DNA from: Caldimonas tepidiphila
GTDB taxonomy: Bacteria > Pseudomonadota > Gammaproteobacteria > Burkholderiales > Burkholderiaceae_C
Reading direction: 5' to 3'
DNA: 64,000 nucleotides
Assembly (NCBI RefSeq): GCF_003569765.1
Contig: NZ_QXMG01000020.1
Span: forward strand, 23,872-87,871
Part shown: piece by piece, positions 12,290-25,513 of the stretch
How the letters are laid out: every line of letters starts with the position of its first letter
Numbering within the stretch: position 1 is the stretch's first letter
Program-made: the position numbers and the translations under genes
The notes under the pieces: generated by a model
Database searches by the model: none
What the model was told of the DNA's origin: nothing
The model's input: only the letters and a program-made list of their open reading frames with translations

Positions 12290-13456
12290 ATGTTCCATCG
12301 CCTCGCCCGCATCCTCCGCTTCACCCAGTTGGCCGCCCTGCTGATCCTCGCGTTGATGGGGGCGGCGCTGTATTACTGCCTGACGGATTTCGAGCGCGCG
12401 AGCGAGTGGGTGGACCACACGCACGAGGTGATCCAGCAGATCGAGCAGACGCGCCTGAACACCATGCGTTCCGGGATCTGGCTGCGCAACTACGCGCTGG
12501 CCCCGGCAAGCAGTTCCCTCGAGCGCATGAGATCCTCGGCCGCCGGCGCGGAGGTGGCGGCGCGCCGGGTGGAAGCGCTGACGCGCGACGACCCCGGACA
12601 GCACCGGCTGGCTCAGGCCCTGGTCGGCGAGGTGCGGCATCTCCTCGCCATCTACCTCGAAGCGGCGAACCTCGCGGAGCGGCAGGGGCTCGAGGCCTTG
12701 CCGCCGGTGATCCTCGCCTACGTCCGTGAGGACGTCACCCGCCCGGTGCGGGAGCGACTGGATGCGCTGGAGAAGGTCGAGCAGCAGTTGCTGCATGCGC
12801 GCTCCGAAGTCCAGAAACGGCATTTCGAGCGCGTCAAGCAACTGCTGTTCGGCACGGTCCTCGTCGTGGCGATCGCCCTGCTGTGGTCCATCCGCTATTC
12901 GGACCGTCTGCTGCGGCTGGATCGGCAGGCGGTGGCGCGGCTGGCGGCGCAGGCGGCGGCGGATCCGCTGACCGGCCTGCTCAATCGCCGCGAGCTGGAG
13001 CAGCAGCTGGGCCTGCTCGTGCAGCAGACGGTGCCGGGGGGCGGGCAGGCCGCCGTGATGGCCTTCGACCTCGACGACTTCAAGCCGGTGAACGACCACT
13101 ACGGCCATGCGGCCGGCGACGCGGTGCTCAAGGCCGTGGGCGAGCGGCTGCAGCAGCAATGCCGCGAGCGGGACCTCGTCGCGCGGCTCGGCGGCGACGA
13201 ATTCGTCGTGGTGCTGCATTCGGTGGCGTCGCGGAACGCCGCCGCGGCGATCGCGGAACGGATGCGCAGGACGCTGCTGGCGCCGGTCGACATCGGCGGG
13301 GTCAGGGTGTGCGTCGGCGCCTCGATCGGCCTGGCGATGGTGCCGGCCGACGGCCGGGACATGGACAGCCTGCTGAAGGCGGCGGACGCCGGCCTGTACC
13401 GGGCCAAGCACGCCGGCAAGGGCGGGGTGGATTCCGGTTTCCCCGAGGCGGCTTGA
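12290..13456 (+). CDS. Membrane diguanylate cyclase
   Basis: 388 aa. The start ATG (12290) was chosen because the protein then begins with MFHRLARILRF and a first membrane helix (~10-28); the frame is open further upstream but that part looks non-coding. Residues ~30-180 form an external helical sensor region like CHASE3, and a second membrane helix follows at ~185-203. The GGDEF domain has an intact GGDEF (301-305) and, five residues before it, RERD (292-295), the RxxD inhibitory c-di-GMP site. It should make c-di-GMP from GTP with product inhibition. A possible sigma-28 promoter upstream suggests co-regulation with flagella. Confidence 0.92.
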   Translation: MFHRLARILRFTQLAALLILALMGAALYYCLTDFERASEWVDHTHEVIQQIEQTRLNTMRSGIWLRNYALAPASSSLERMRSSAAGAEVAARRVEALTRDDPGQHRLAQALVGEVRHLLAIYLEAANLAERQGLEALPPVILAYVREDVTRPVRERLDALEKVEQQLLHARSEVQKRHFERVKQLLFGTVLVVAIALLWSIRYSDRLLRLDRQAVARLAAQAAADPLTGLLNRRELEQQLGLLVQQTVPGGGQAAVMAFDLDDFKPVNDHYGHAAGDAVLKAVGERLQQQCRERDLVARLGGDEFVVVLHSVASRNAAAAIAERMRRTLLAPVDIGGVRVCVGASIGLAMVPADGRDMDSLLKAADAGLYRAKHAGKGGVDSGFPEAA

Positions 13457-13668
13457 GCGAGGGAAGGGAATCCGGCCGGGGCGCTCGATCCCTGCAGAAA
13501 GCCTCGAATGACAGGACATGTGGAGGCTGCGGGCTGTAGCTCAGGCACTGCCTTCAAGCGGCCAGGCCTCACCAGCTCAGATTGCAGTCCCATCTGGTCG
13601 GCTTTGATGGGGTAGATGGTGAGGCGGGCCCGGGGCGCAGCCCTAAGCCCGTGGCCGGACTTGTGAAT

Positions 13669-13758
13669 TGGCGGAGACGGTGAGATTCGAACTCACGGAG
13701 GGCGCAAACCCTCGGCGGTTTTCAAGACCGCTGCCTTAAACCACTCGGCCACGTCTCC
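13669..13758 (-). tRNA. tRNA-Ser (anticodon UGA)
   Basis: The minus strand reads GGAGACG at the 5' end, pairing with CGTCTCC, followed by discriminator G and an encoded CCA (13669-13671). The anticodon loop CTTGAAA carries TGA. The long variable arm and total of 90 nt with CCA are typical of tRNA-Ser, and TTCGAAT gives the T loop. Confidence 0.97.
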
Positions 13759-13815
13759 CGGGGCGCGCCGCGGAGTGGCGCGCTGCAGGCCGGCATTCTA
13801 GCCGGCCTCGCGGGC

Positions 13816-14637
13816 TCAGCCCGGCTTCTGGGCCTGTTCGCAGCGCACCTGCACGATCTCGGGCGGGCCTTCGCCGAGGCGCGCCGCGCTCAGGCAGCCG
13901 CCCCAGACGCAGCCGGTGTCGAGCGCGAGCAGGTCGGGCCGCTGCACGAGGCCGAGCGTGGACCAGTGGCCGAAGGCGAGCGGCACGCCGGCCGTGCGGC
14001 GCCCCGGCACGTCGAACCAGGGCATCAGCCCCGGCGGCGGCTCGGACGCGCCGTCCTTGGTCTCGAAATCCAGCCGCCCTTCGGCGGTGCAGAAGCGGAT
14101 GCGCGTCAGCACATTGATCGTGAAGCGCTGGCGGTCGAAGCCCTCGAGCGCGTCGCTCCAGCGGTCGGGCTGGTTGCCGAACATCGCCCCGAGGAAGCCC
14201 CCGAGGTCCGCGCCGCGCAGTCCCGCCTCGACCTCGGCGGCGAGCGCCAGCGTCTGCGCTGCGTCCCATTGCGGCGCGACGCCCGCGTGCACCATCAGCC
14301 AGCCGCCGGTCTGCACCGCCAGCGGCCGGTGGCGCAGCCAGTCGATCCAGTGCCCGCGCCGCGGGCTCGCGAGCAGCGCGTCGAGCGTATCGCTGCGGTG
14401 CAGGCGCCGCACGCCCTGGGCCACCGCGAGCAGGTGCAGGTCGTGGTTGCCGAGCAGGCAGACGGCGCTGTCGCCGAGCGCGCTCAGGCGCTCGAGCACC
14501 TGCAGCGACGCGGGGCCGCGGTTGACGAGGTCGCCGAGCAGGTAGAGGCGGTCGCGCGAGGGGCTGAAGCCGATCTCCGCAAGCAGGCGCTCGAGCGGTT
14601 CGCAGCAGCCTTGAAGGTCTCCGACGAGATAGTTCAT
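13816..14637 (-). CDS. apaH: Symmetrical bis(5'-nucleosyl)-tetraphosphatase ApaH
   Basis: 273 aa, the usual length. ApaH hydrolyses Ap4A to two ADP and can remove Np4 caps from RNA. The calcineurin-like metallophosphatase motifs are in place: VGDLQGC near residue 6, LGDLVNRGP (~34-42) and GNHDLHLL (~63-70), with a later HAG (VHAGVAP). It is divergent from the downstream CNNM/CBS membrane protein with a 66-bp gap. Confidence 0.95.
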   Translation of the reverse strand: MNYLVGDLQGCCEPLERLLAEIGFSPSRDRLYLLGDLVNRGPASLQVLERLSALGDSAVCLLGNHDLHLLAVAQGVRRLHRSDTLDALLASPRRGHWIDWLRHRPLAVQTGGWLMVHAGVAPQWDAAQTLALAAEVEAGLRGADLGGFLGAMFGNQPDRWSDALEGFDRQRFTINVLTRIRFCTAEGRLDFETKDGASEPPPGLMPWFDVPGRRTAGVPLAFGHWSTLGLVQRPDLLALDTGCVWGGCLSAARLGEGPPEIVQVRCEQAQKPG

Positions 14638-14703
14638 GGCGCCGATTCTGCTACGCTCGGCGCGTGTTCGGTCCCGCGCGGCCCTGGGGCCGTCTCTCCC
14701 TGA

Positions 14704-16020
14704 ATGGACGTCGTCCTACTGCTGTTCCTGATCCTGCTCAACGGGCTGTTCGCCATGTCGGAGATGGCCCTGACCGCGGCGCGCAAGACGCGGCTGCAGG
14801 TGATGGCCGAAGAGACGGACGACGCCGGGGCCCGTGCGGCGCTGAGGCTGCACGAGGAGCCGAACAAGTGGCTGTCGACGGTGCAGATCGGCATCACGTC
14901 GATCGGCCTGCTCAACGGCATCGTCGGCGAGGCCGCGTTCTCGGAGCCGGTGGCCGGCTTCCTGCGCGCGCACCTGCCGCTGTCGGAGAACGCGGCGAGC
15001 TTCATCGCCACCGCCACCGTGGTCGTGACGATCACCTTCCTGACCATCCTCTTCGGCGAGCTGGTGCCCAAGCGCGTCGGGCAGATCTATCCCGAGGTGG
15101 TGGCGCGCCTCGTGGCGCGGCCGATGGAGTGGCTGTCGCTGCTCGCGCGGCCCTTCGTGATGCTGCTGTCCGGCGTCACGACCACCGTGCTCGGCCTGCT
15201 CGGCATCAAGCACGTGCCGCGCTCGGTCACCGAGGAGGAGATCGCCGCGAGCCTGGAGGAGGGTGTCGACGCCGGCGTGATCGAGGCGCACGAGCACCGC
15301 ATGGTGCGCAACGTGTTCCGGCTCGACGAGCGCCACATCAGCTCGATGATGATCCCGCGCGGCGACATCGTCTGGCTCGACGCGGCCGCGCCGATGGAGC
15401 AGACGCTGGACATCATCGCGCGCACCGAGCACAACCGCTATCCGGTCTGCCGCGGCGACCTCGACGAGGTGATCGGCGTGATCTCGGCGCGGCAGCTGCT
15501 CCAGCAGGTGGCGACCGGACGGCCGCTCGACCTCAACGGGCAGCTGCAGCCGCCGGTGTTCGTGCCGGAGACGCTCACCGGGATGGAGCTGCTCGAGAGC
15601 TTCCGCATGGCGAACCTGCAGATGGTGTTCGTGGTGGACGAGTACGGCGTCATGCAGGGCGTGATCACGCTGCAGGACGTGCTGGAGGCGATCACCGGCG
15701 AGTTCACCACGGCGCACGAGGAGGAGGCCTGGGCGGTGCAGCGCGCCGACGGCTCCTGGCTGCTCGACGGCATGATCCCGGTGCCGGAGCTGAAGGACCG
15801 GCTGCAGCTCAAGGTCCTGCCCGAGGAGGACCGGGGCCGCTACAACACGCTCGCCGGCATGGTCATGCTGCTGCTCGGGCGGCTTCCGGGCACCGCCGAC
15901 GTGGTGGAGTGGGGCGGCTGGCGCTTCGAGGTCGTCGACCTCGACGGCAAGCGCGTGGACAAGGTGCTCGTCACGGCCTTGCCGCCGGCCGAGCAGGAGC
16001 TGTCCGTCTCCGGCGGCTGA
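14704..16020 (+). CDS. CNNM/CBS-domain membrane protein (HlyC/CorC family)
   Basis: 438 aa. Three or four hydrophobic segments in the first ~190 residues form a CNNM (DUF21) membrane domain, starting MDVVLLLFLILLNGLFAMSE. Two CBS domains (~215-335) and a C-terminal CorC/HlyC FAD-like domain (~350-430) follow. Family members are linked to Mg2+ or other divalent cation efflux; the old label hemolysin is not a functional claim. Complete, no oddity seen. Confidence 0.9.
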   Translation: MDVVLLLFLILLNGLFAMSEMALTAARKTRLQVMAEETDDAGARAALRLHEEPNKWLSTVQIGITSIGLLNGIVGEAAFSEPVAGFLRAHLPLSENAASFIATATVVVTITFLTILFGELVPKRVGQIYPEVVARLVARPMEWLSLLARPFVMLLSGVTTTVLGLLGIKHVPRSVTEEEIAASLEEGVDAGVIEAHEHRMVRNVFRLDERHISSMMIPRGDIVWLDAAAPMEQTLDIIARTEHNRYPVCRGDLDEVIGVISARQLLQQVATGRPLDLNGQLQPPVFVPETLTGMELLESFRMANLQMVFVVDEYGVMQGVITLQDVLEAITGEFTTAHEEEAWAVQRADGSWLLDGMIPVPELKDRLQLKVLPEEDRGRYNTLAGMVMLLLGRLPGTADVVEWGGWRFEVVDLDGKRVDKVLVTALPPAEQELSVSGG

Positions 16021-16293
16021 AAGTGCGGTGGGTCGCCCCGGGATGCGGGGCAGACCGCCTCAGGGCTCGCCGCTAGACTGCATCGCAGGCCTGTACAACA
16101 GGATCGGCCCCCCGCCGCGGTCTGCAGACTTCCACACCCGGCGTGCACAAGCCTGTGGACATCCTCGTGACGAGGGGTAAAAGCCGTTCCCTGACAATTA
16201 CTTGCACGGCTTGCTGCTTCTTTCAGCAGCGCGAGGATACCTTGCCGCGCCTCTTGACAAGCCGGGATTCCTCCCGTCACTCACGACGGCAAT

Positions 16294-16959
16294 TCAGCCG
16301 GAGGCCGCTTCCAGCCCGTTGCCGAAATGCTGCTTCATCAGCCGCGCCGCCTCGTCGGCGTCGCGCCGGCGCAGCGCCTGCACCAGCGCCGCATGCTCCT
16401 GCAGCGACTCGGCGAGCCGCCCCTGCTTGAAGAGCGAGTGGTGGCGGTTGAGCTTCATCACCTTGCGCAGGTCGGTGACGAGCTGCTGGCGCCAGCGGTT
16501 GCCCGCCACCGCGAGCAGCCGCATGTGGAAGGCCTCGTTGAGCGTGAAGAAGCGGGTGCGGTCGTCGGCGGCGCGCTCCAGTTCCTCCTGCAGCGCGACC
16601 AGCTCGTCGAGCTCGGCCTCGGTGGCGCGCCGCGCCGCCTCGCCGGCCGCGTCGCTCTCGAGCAGGCCGAGCAGGTGGTAGACGTCGGCGACGTCGGTGC
16701 GGGACATCTCCGCGACATAGGCGCCGCGGCGCACCTTCATCGTCACCAGCCCCTCCACCGCCAGCACCTTCAGCGCCTCGCGCAGCGGCGTGCGGCTGAT
16801 GCCGTACTCGGCGGCGAGCTTCTGCTCGTCGATCCAGCTGCCGGGTTCGAGCACCCGCGAGAAGATCTGCTCGCGCAAGCGCTCGGCCACCTGCTGATAG
16901 AGCGGAAGCTGGGCGAAGGAGGGCAGGGCACCCGACTCGGTGGTGGAGGAGGACAGCAT
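16294..16959 (-). CDS. GntR-family transcriptional regulator (FCD/FadR subfamily)
   Basis: 221 aa from the ATG at 16959; the frame is open to 17169 but the extra residues run across the operator region and look non-coding. Residues ~18-85 form a winged helix with the signature LAAEYGISRTPLREALKVL; residues ~95-215 form an all-helical FCD ligand domain with His residues (AFHMRLL, QEHAALV) that can bind a metal. It is divergent from the methylmalonyl-CoA mutase operon and very likely controls it, with a pathway metabolite as ligand (inference). Confidence 0.9.
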   Translation of the reverse strand: MLSSSTTESGALPSFAQLPLYQQVAERLREQIFSRVLEPGSWIDEQKLAAEYGISRTPLREALKVLAVEGLVTMKVRRGAYVAEMSRTDVADVYHLLGLLESDAAGEAARRATEAELDELVALQEELERAADDRTRFFTLNEAFHMRLLAVAGNRWRQQLVTDLRKVMKLNRHHSLFKQGRLAESLQEHAALVQALRRRDADEAARLMKQHFGNGLEAASG

Positions 16960-17020
16960 GAAGCTCGGCGTCAGATTTGCGAACGAGACTGAAGTGTAGC
17001 GGGGGACGATGAGAAGAATA

Positions 17021-17050
17021 TTGAGTTCATAATTATGCATACTGTATGAT
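17021..17050 (+). promoter_or_regulatory. Promoter and overlapping operator of the propionyl-CoA operon
   Basis: TTGAGT (17021-17026) and TATGAT (17045-17050) with an 18-base spacer match the sigma-70 consensus at 4/6 and 5/6. The spacer contains two abutting palindromes: CATAATTATG (17028-17037, perfect) and CATAC-T-GTATG (17038-17048). Operators of FCD-type GntR regulators are short palindromes of this sort, so this is the likely binding site of the divergent regulator. It is a local A/T-rich island. Confidence 0.6.
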
Positions 17051-17167
17051 CGAGTCAAGCGACTCCGGGAACCGGCCGCCACGCATGCGGGCACGGCCGG
17101 CTCCGGACGTTCACCCCCTGCAAGACGATTCCTTCGCAAGAAACAGTCCTCCGCCCGGAAGCCCACC

Positions 17168-19336
17168 ATGTCGAACCCGTCACAGCCCGTCTACCCCCCG
17201 GTGTCCCTCGAAGCCTGGCGCAAGGCGGCCGCCAAGTCCGCTCCGGGCGGCGACGTGTCGGCCCTGAACTGGACCACGCCCGAGGGCATCACCGTCAAGC
17301 CGCTGTACACCGCCGAGGACCTGCAGGGCCTGCCGCACACCGACACGCTGCCGGGCTTCGAGCCCTTCATCCGCGGCCCGCAGGCGACGATGTACGCGGT
17401 GCGGCCGTGGACGATCCGCCAGTACGCTGGTTTTTCAACGGCCGAGGAATCGAACGCGTTCTACCGCAAGGCGCTGGCTGCTGGCGGGCAGGGCGTGTCG
17501 GTGGCCTTCGACCTCGCGACCCACCGCGGCTACGACAGCGACCATCCGCGCGTGACCGGCGACGTCGGCAAGGCGGGTGTCGCGATCGACAGCGTGGAGG
17601 ACATGAAGATCCTGTTCGACGGCATCCCGCTCGACAAGGTCAGCGTGTCGATGACGATGAACGGCGCGGTGCTGCCGGTGCTCGCGGGCTACGTGGTCGC
17701 GGCCGAGGAGCAGGGCGTGAGCCAGGACAAGCTGTCGGGGACCATCCAGAACGACATCCTCAAGGAGTTCATGGTCCGCAACACCTACATCTACCCGCCC
17801 GAGCCGAGCATGCGGGTGATCGGCGACATCATCGAGTACACGGCGCGCAACATGCCGAAGTTCAACTCGATCTCGATCTCCGGCTACCACATGCAGGAAG
17901 CGGGCGCGAACCAGGCGCTCGAGCTCGCCTTCACGCTCGCCGACGGCCGCGAGTACGTGAAGACGGCGCTGGCCAAGGGCCTGGACGTGGACGAGTTCGC
18001 CGGGCGCCTGTCCTTCTTCTGGGCGATCGGCATGAACTTCTATCTCGAGATCGCCAAGATGCGCGCCGCGCGCCTGCTGTGGTGGCGCATCATGAAGGAG
18101 TTCGGGCCGAAGAACCCCAAGAGCCTGATGCTGCGCACGCACTGCCAGACCTCCGGCTGGTCGCTCACCGAGCAGGACCCCTACAACAACGTGGTGCGCA
18201 CCACGATCGAGGCGATGGCCGCGGTGTTCGGCGGCACGCAGAGCCTGCACACCAACAGCTTCGACGAGGCGATTGCGCTGCCGACCGAGTTCAGTGCCCG
18301 CATCGCGCGCAACACGCAGCTCATCATCCAGGAGGAGACCCACATCACGAACGTCGTGGACCCCTGGGCCGGCTCCTACATGATGGAGAAGCTCACGCAG
18401 GACATGGCCGACCAGGCCTGGGCCATCATCGAGGAGGTCGAGGCGATGGGCGGCATGACCAAGGCCGTGGACAGCGGCTGGGCCAAGCTGAAGATCGAGG
18501 CCAGCGCCGCCGAGAAGCAGGCGCGCATCGACTCGGGCCGCGACGTGATCGTCGGCGTCAACAAGTACCGCCTGGCCAAGGAAGACAACGTCGAGATCCT
18601 CGAGGTCGACAACGTCAAGGTGCGCGAGAGCCAGATCGCGCGGCTCAACAGGATCCGCGCCGAGCGCGACCACAGCGCGGTGCAGGCGGCGCTGAATGCG
18701 CTGACCGAATGCGCCGCGAGCGGCCAGGGCAATCTGCTCGACCTCTCCATCAAGGCCATCCGCCTGCGCGCAACGGTCGGGGAAGTGTCCGATGCATTGG
18801 AAAAGGTCTGGGGGCGCCATCGCGCCGACACGCAGAAGGTGACCGGTGTGTACGCAGCCGCCTACGACTCGGCCGAGGGCTGGGAAAAACTGAAGCACGA
18901 GATCGCGGACTTCGCCGCCACCGAGGGGCGCCGTCCGCGCGTGATGATCGCCAAGCTCGGCCAGGACGGCCACGACCGTGGCGCGAAGGTGGTCGCGACG
19001 GCCTTCGCCGACCTCGGCTTCGACGTCGACATGGGGCCGCTGTTCCAGACGCCCGAGGAGTGCGCCCGCCAGGCGATCGAGAACGACGTGCACGCGGTCG
19101 GCGTCTCGACGCTCGCCGCCGGCCACAAGACGCTGGTGCCGGCGATCATCGAGGAGCTGCGCAGGCAGGGCGCCGACGACATCATCGTCTTCGTCGGCGG
19201 CGTGATCCCGCGCCAGGACTACGACTTCCTGTTCGAGGCCGGCGTCAAGGGCGTCTACGGCCCCGGCACGCCGATCCCGGCCTCGGCCAAGGACGTGCTC
19301 GAGCAGATCAAGAAGGCGCAGCAGGCACGCGGCTGA
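17168..19336 (+). CDS. scpA: Methylmalonyl-CoA mutase, single-chain
   Basis: 722 aa. It interconverts (R)-methylmalonyl-CoA and succinyl-CoA using adenosylcobalamin. The N-terminal TIM-barrel substrate domain contains [18 protein letters not shown] and the region around [15 protein letters not shown]; the C-terminal cobalamin domain has D600-x-H602-x-x-G605 (DGHDRG), whose His is the cobalt ligand. It is a full-length fused protein rather than a separate small subunit. First gene of an operon with meaB, pccB, pccA and a VOC protein, about 120 bp after the likely promoter. Confidence 0.97.
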   Translation: MSNPSQPVYPPVSLEAWRKAAAKSAPGGDVSALNWTTPEGITVKPLYTAEDLQGLPHTDTLPGFEPFIRGPQATMYAVRPWTIRQYAGFSTAEESNAFYRKALAAGGQGVSVAFDLATHRGYDSDHPRVTGDVGKAGVAIDSVEDMKILFDGIPLDKVSVSMTMNGAVLPVLAGYVVAAEEQGVSQDKLSGTIQNDILKEFMVRNTYIYPPEPSMRVIGDIIEYTARNMPKFNSISISGYHMQEAGANQALELAFTLADGREYVKTALAKGLDVDEFAGRLSFFWAIGMNFYLEIAKMRAARLLWWRIMKEFGPKNPKSLMLRTHCQTSGWSLTEQDPYNNVVRTTIEAMAAVFGGTQSLHTNSFDEAIALPTEFSARIARNTQLIIQEETHITNVVDPWAGSYMMEKLTQDMADQAWAIIEEVEAMGGMTKAVDSGWAKLKIEASAAEKQARIDSGRDVIVGVNKYRLAKEDNVEILEVDNVKVRESQIARLNRIRAERDHSAVQAALNALTECAASGQGNLLDLSIKAIRLRATVGEVSDALEKVWGRHRADTQKVTGVYAAAYDSAEGWEKLKHEIADFAATEGRRPRVMIAKLGQDGHDRGAKVVATAFADLGFDVDMGPLFQTPEECARQAIENDVHAVGVSTLAAGHKTLVPAIIEELRRQGADDIIVFVGGVIPRQDYDFLFEAGVKGVYGPGTPIPASAKDVLEQIKKAQQARG

Positions 19337-19368
19337 CGCGGGTCCTTCCATTCCGACCCGCAGTCCCC

Positions 19369-20424
19369 ATGGCCCTTCCTTTGCAAGACCAGGCGCTGCT
19401 CGACGGCGTGCTGCAGGGCAGCGCGATGCAGCGCCGCCGCGCGATGGCCAAGGCCATCACGCTGCTCGAATCGACCCGCCCCGATCACCGCGCGCGTGCC
19501 GACGCGCTGCTGACCGCGCTGCTGCCGGCCACCGGCAATGCGTTTCGCCTGGGCATCTCCGGCGTGCCGGGCGTCGGCAAGAGCACCTTCATCGAGGCGC
19601 TCGGCCTGCACCTGATCGGGCTCGGCCACCGCGTCGCGGTGCTCGCGGTCGATCCCTCGTCCTCCGTCTCGGGTGGCTCCATCCTCGGCGACAAGACGCG
19701 CATGGAGCAGCTCTCGGTCAACGCGAGCGCCTACATCCGCCCCAGCCCCTCGGCCGGCACCCTCGGGGGCGTGGCCGAGAAGACGCGCGAGGCGATGCTC
19801 GTCTGCGAGGCCGCCGGCTACGACGTCATCATTGTCGAGACGGTCGGCGTCGGGCAGAGCGAGACGGCGGTTGCCGGCATGACCGACATGTACGCGCTGC
19901 TGCAACTGCCCAACGCGGGCGACGACCTGCAGGCGATCAAGAAGGGCGTGATGGAGCTCGCCGACCTCGTCGTCATCAACAAGGCCGACATCGACGAGGC
20001 GGCCGCGACGCGCGCGCAGGCGCAGATCGCGTCCGCACTGCGCCTGTTCGGCCAGCACGGCAACCCCGAGCACGCGCACCACGACCTGCGGATCTGGCAT
20101 CCGCAGGTGATCCAGCTCAGCGCGCTGCGATCGAAGGGCATCGACCGCTTCTGGGCCTGCGTCGAATCGTTCCGCACGCTGCAGACCGCCAACGGCCAGT
20201 TCCACGCCCGCCGGCAGCAGCAGGCGCTCGCGTGGATGTGGGACATGATCCACGCCGGCCTGCGCCAGCGCTTCGCCGCGCACCCGGCCGTGCGCGAGGA
20301 ACTCGCCGACATCACGCAGCGCGTGGCGGGCGGGCGGCTGCCCGCCTCCGCCGCCGCGCGCCGACTGCTGGGCCGCTTCACCGACGCAGCGCAGCCCGCC
20401 CCTCCTTCATCGACCGACTCCTGA
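19369..20424 (+). CDS. meaB: Methylmalonyl-CoA mutase-associated GTPase MeaB
   Basis: 351 aa from the ATG at 19369, 32 bp after the mutase stop. It is a G3E-family P-loop GTPase that protects and reloads the mutase with its cobalamin cofactor. Walker A is GVPGVGKST (65-73); [14 protein letters not shown] and NKAD (G4 motif) follow in the expected order. Adjacent position supports the assignment over the old ArgK label. Confidence 0.95.
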   Translation: MALPLQDQALLDGVLQGSAMQRRRAMAKAITLLESTRPDHRARADALLTALLPATGNAFRLGISGVPGVGKSTFIEALGLHLIGLGHRVAVLAVDPSSSVSGGSILGDKTRMEQLSVNASAYIRPSPSAGTLGGVAEKTREAMLVCEAAGYDVIIVETVGVGQSETAVAGMTDMYALLQLPNAGDDLQAIKKGVMELADLVVINKADIDEAAATRAQAQIASALRLFGQHGNPEHAHHDLRIWHPQVIQLSALRSKGIDRFWACVESFRTLQTANGQFHARRQQQALAWMWDMIHAGLRQRFAAHPAVREELADITQRVAGGRLPASAAARRLLGRFTDAAQPAPPSSTDS

Positions 20425-20438
20425 ACCCGGAGACAGCA

Positions 20439-21971
<1,533 letters not shown>

Positions 21972-21983
21972 TGGCCCACCCCC

Positions 21984-22015
21984 GAAGCGCCTTCGGCGCT
22001 TCCCCCTCGAGGGGG
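21984..22015. repeat. Double palindrome (REP-like) after pccB
   Basis: Two perfect palindromic units abut: GAAGCGCC-TTC-GGCGCTTC (21984-22002) and CCCCCTCGAGGGGG (22002-22015). Such units are common between genes in Burkholderiales. It could trim or protect the pccB mRNA end; no T-run follows, so it is not a typical terminator. Confidence 0.6.
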
Positions 22016-22112
22016 CGCCGCCAGTGGCCCGGCAAAGCCGGTTCCACGGCGGCCGCTTGATGGGCTCTCCCACTTCGATGACGGCGGCCGAGGCCGCCTG
22101 GGAAGATCAAAC

Positions 22113-22233
22113 ATGTTCAAGAAGATCCTGATTGCCAACCGCGGCGACAACGGCCGGCAGGCCGTTGCGGCGAAGCCAGATTGCCTGGTGCGCGAGGCGC
22201 ACGCAGGCGATTTCGACCCGATGGAGAAGAACC

Positions 22234-22241
<8 letters not shown>
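22113..22241 (+). CDS. 42-codon leader ORF starting like PccA
   Basis: The ORF begins [12 protein letters not shown], almost the same as the PccA start [12 protein letters not shown] 121 bp downstream, then diverges completely and stops at TAA 22239-22241, which lies inside the beginning of pccA. GGGAAG upstream is a plausible ribosome site. The two 35-base starts match at 29 positions and the differences are mainly synonymous. It may be a broken duplicate of the pccA 5' end, or a translated leader coupling translation to pccA. Whether it is translated cannot be told. Confidence 0.45.
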
Positions 22242-24285
<2,044 letters not shown>

Positions 24286-24296
24286 AGGGCAGGGCG

Positions 24297-24764
24297 ATGA
24301 AACAGGACAAGCCCTTCAGGATCCTCGGCATCCAGCAGGTCGCGATCGGCGGGCCGGACAAGCAGAGGCTGCGCGCGCTGTGGGTCGACATGCTCGGCCT
24401 GCAGGTGAAAAGCAGCTTCGTCTCCGAGCGCGAGAACGTGAACGAGGACATCTGTGCCTTGGGGCAGGGTCCGACCGCGGTCGAGGTCGACCTGATGCAG
24501 CCGCTGGACCCGCAGAAGAAGCCCGCGGTGCACGCCACGCCCCTCAACCACATCGGCCTGTGGGTCGACGACCTGCCGAAGGCGGTGGAGTGGATGAGCG
24601 CGAACGGCGTGCGCTTCGCGCCGGGCGGCATCCGCAAGGGCGCCGCCGGCCACGACATCTGCTTCATCCACCCCAAGGGCAACGAGGAGTTCCCGGTCGG
24701 TGGCGAAGGCGTGCTGATCGAACTGGTGCAGGCCCCCCCGGAGGTCGTCGCCGCGCTCGGCTGA
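24297..24764 (+). CDS. VOC-fold protein, probable methylmalonyl-CoA epimerase-like
   Basis: 155 aa, last gene of the operon, 11 bp after pccA. It has two beta-alpha-beta VOC modules ([13 protein letters not shown] and [17 protein letters not shown]) and ends with a Glu-bearing strand [10 protein letters not shown]. The pathway needs an epimerase between PccAB and the mutase and no other candidate is nearby, so that role is plausible. Oddly, the first metal-binding His of classical epimerases (D-H-I-G-I) appears replaced by Gln (Q-Q-V-A-I), so activity is uncertain; a lactoylglutathione-lyase-like label would be equally general. Confidence 0.75.
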   Translation: MKQDKPFRILGIQQVAIGGPDKQRLRALWVDMLGLQVKSSFVSERENVNEDICALGQGPTAVEVDLMQPLDPQKKPAVHATPLNHIGLWVDDLPKAVEWMSANGVRFAPGGIRKGAAGHDICFIHPKGNEEFPVGGEGVLIELVQAPPEVVAALG

Positions 24765-24802
24765 GCGGCCTCCCGCATCCCGAAGTACCTCCCACCCCCC
24801 GC

Positions 24803-24827
24803 AGCCCGACGCCCGTCGGGCTTTTTT
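24803..24827 (+). terminator. Intrinsic terminator of the propionyl-CoA operon
   Basis: AGCCCGAC-GCCC-GTCGGGCT forms an 8-bp stem followed by five further T. It lies 39 bp after the VOC gene. Confidence 0.85.
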
Positions 24828-24924
24828 CTTGCTGCCGCCATTCACCGAAGATGGCATGCTGGCGCTTTTCATCAAGAATGCCGGGTTGCGGGGCGAGGCG
24901 CCCCATCCATTGCAAAAGAGAACC

Positions 24925-25407
24925 ATGACCGACGAATTGAACTGGATCGAGGATGACGAGTTGCCCGATGGACTGCCCGAGGTGGCGACCATCGCCCCGT
25001 TGAGCGACCGTGACGACCGCATCGTCGAATGGCACGGCCGCCCGGGCGCCGAGGTCGCGATGGGGGACGTGTTCGCCGCGCTGAAGGACGTCTACATCGA
25101 CACGCAGCACTACCACCGCCATGCCACCGCGCTGATCGCCGCGACGATGGCGCTGCTGCCCGCGGAGCCCGAGGTGCATCCGGCACTGCTCGCCGACCCG
25201 GACGCCGAGCACGACGACCCGCGGGAGCGCGCCCGCCGCGAACTGCGCGAGTCGATCTCGCACGTGCGCACGCTGATGGGCGAGACGCTGCGCTACATGA
25301 GCGAGGAGTTCAAGAGCCGTGTCGACTCCGAGGCCGACCGCGCCGGCGTCTGGACCGCCGCCGAGACCGAGAAGGCGGCGATCCGGCGGCTGCGCGACGA
25401 GAGCTGA
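24925..25407 (+). CDS. Hypothetical acidic protein
   Basis: 160 aa from ATG 24925 (AAAGAG upstream); an earlier ATG at 24829 falls right behind the terminator and lacks support. The sequence starts MTDELNWIEDDELPDGLPEV, is strongly acidic, soluble, with no signal peptide, and predicted mostly helical towards the C-terminus (RARRELRESISHVRTLMGET). I do not recognise a family. It stands alone between two terminators that share the same stem sequence. Confidence 0.7.
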   Translation: MTDELNWIEDDELPDGLPEVATIAPLSDRDDRIVEWHGRPGAEVAMGDVFAALKDVYIDTQHYHRHATALIAATMALLPAEPEVHPALLADPDAEHDDPRERARRELRESISHVRTLMGETLRYMSEEFKSRVDSEADRAGVWTAAETEKAAIRRLRDES

Positions 25408-25513
25408 GCCCAGCAGCAGGTTCGATCCGGGGCGGGCAGGGCGCAGGAGGCGTCGGCCCGCTCGTTCCAGGGCGGGCACCTGTCGCTGAACGAAGACCGG
25501 CCCCGGAAAAGCA

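Noticed and set aside
13530..13600. GGGCTGTAGCTCAGG as a second tRNA
   Set aside because: Only the D-arm-like start is present; no acceptor pairing or T loop follows.
16021..16293. Gene between the CNNM protein and the GntR regulator
   Set aside because: Only short frames without a ribosome site; a hairpin near 16035 lacks a T-run.
17051..17167. Cobalamin riboswitch before the mutase
   Set aside because: The ~115-base leader shows no conserved B12-box sequence.
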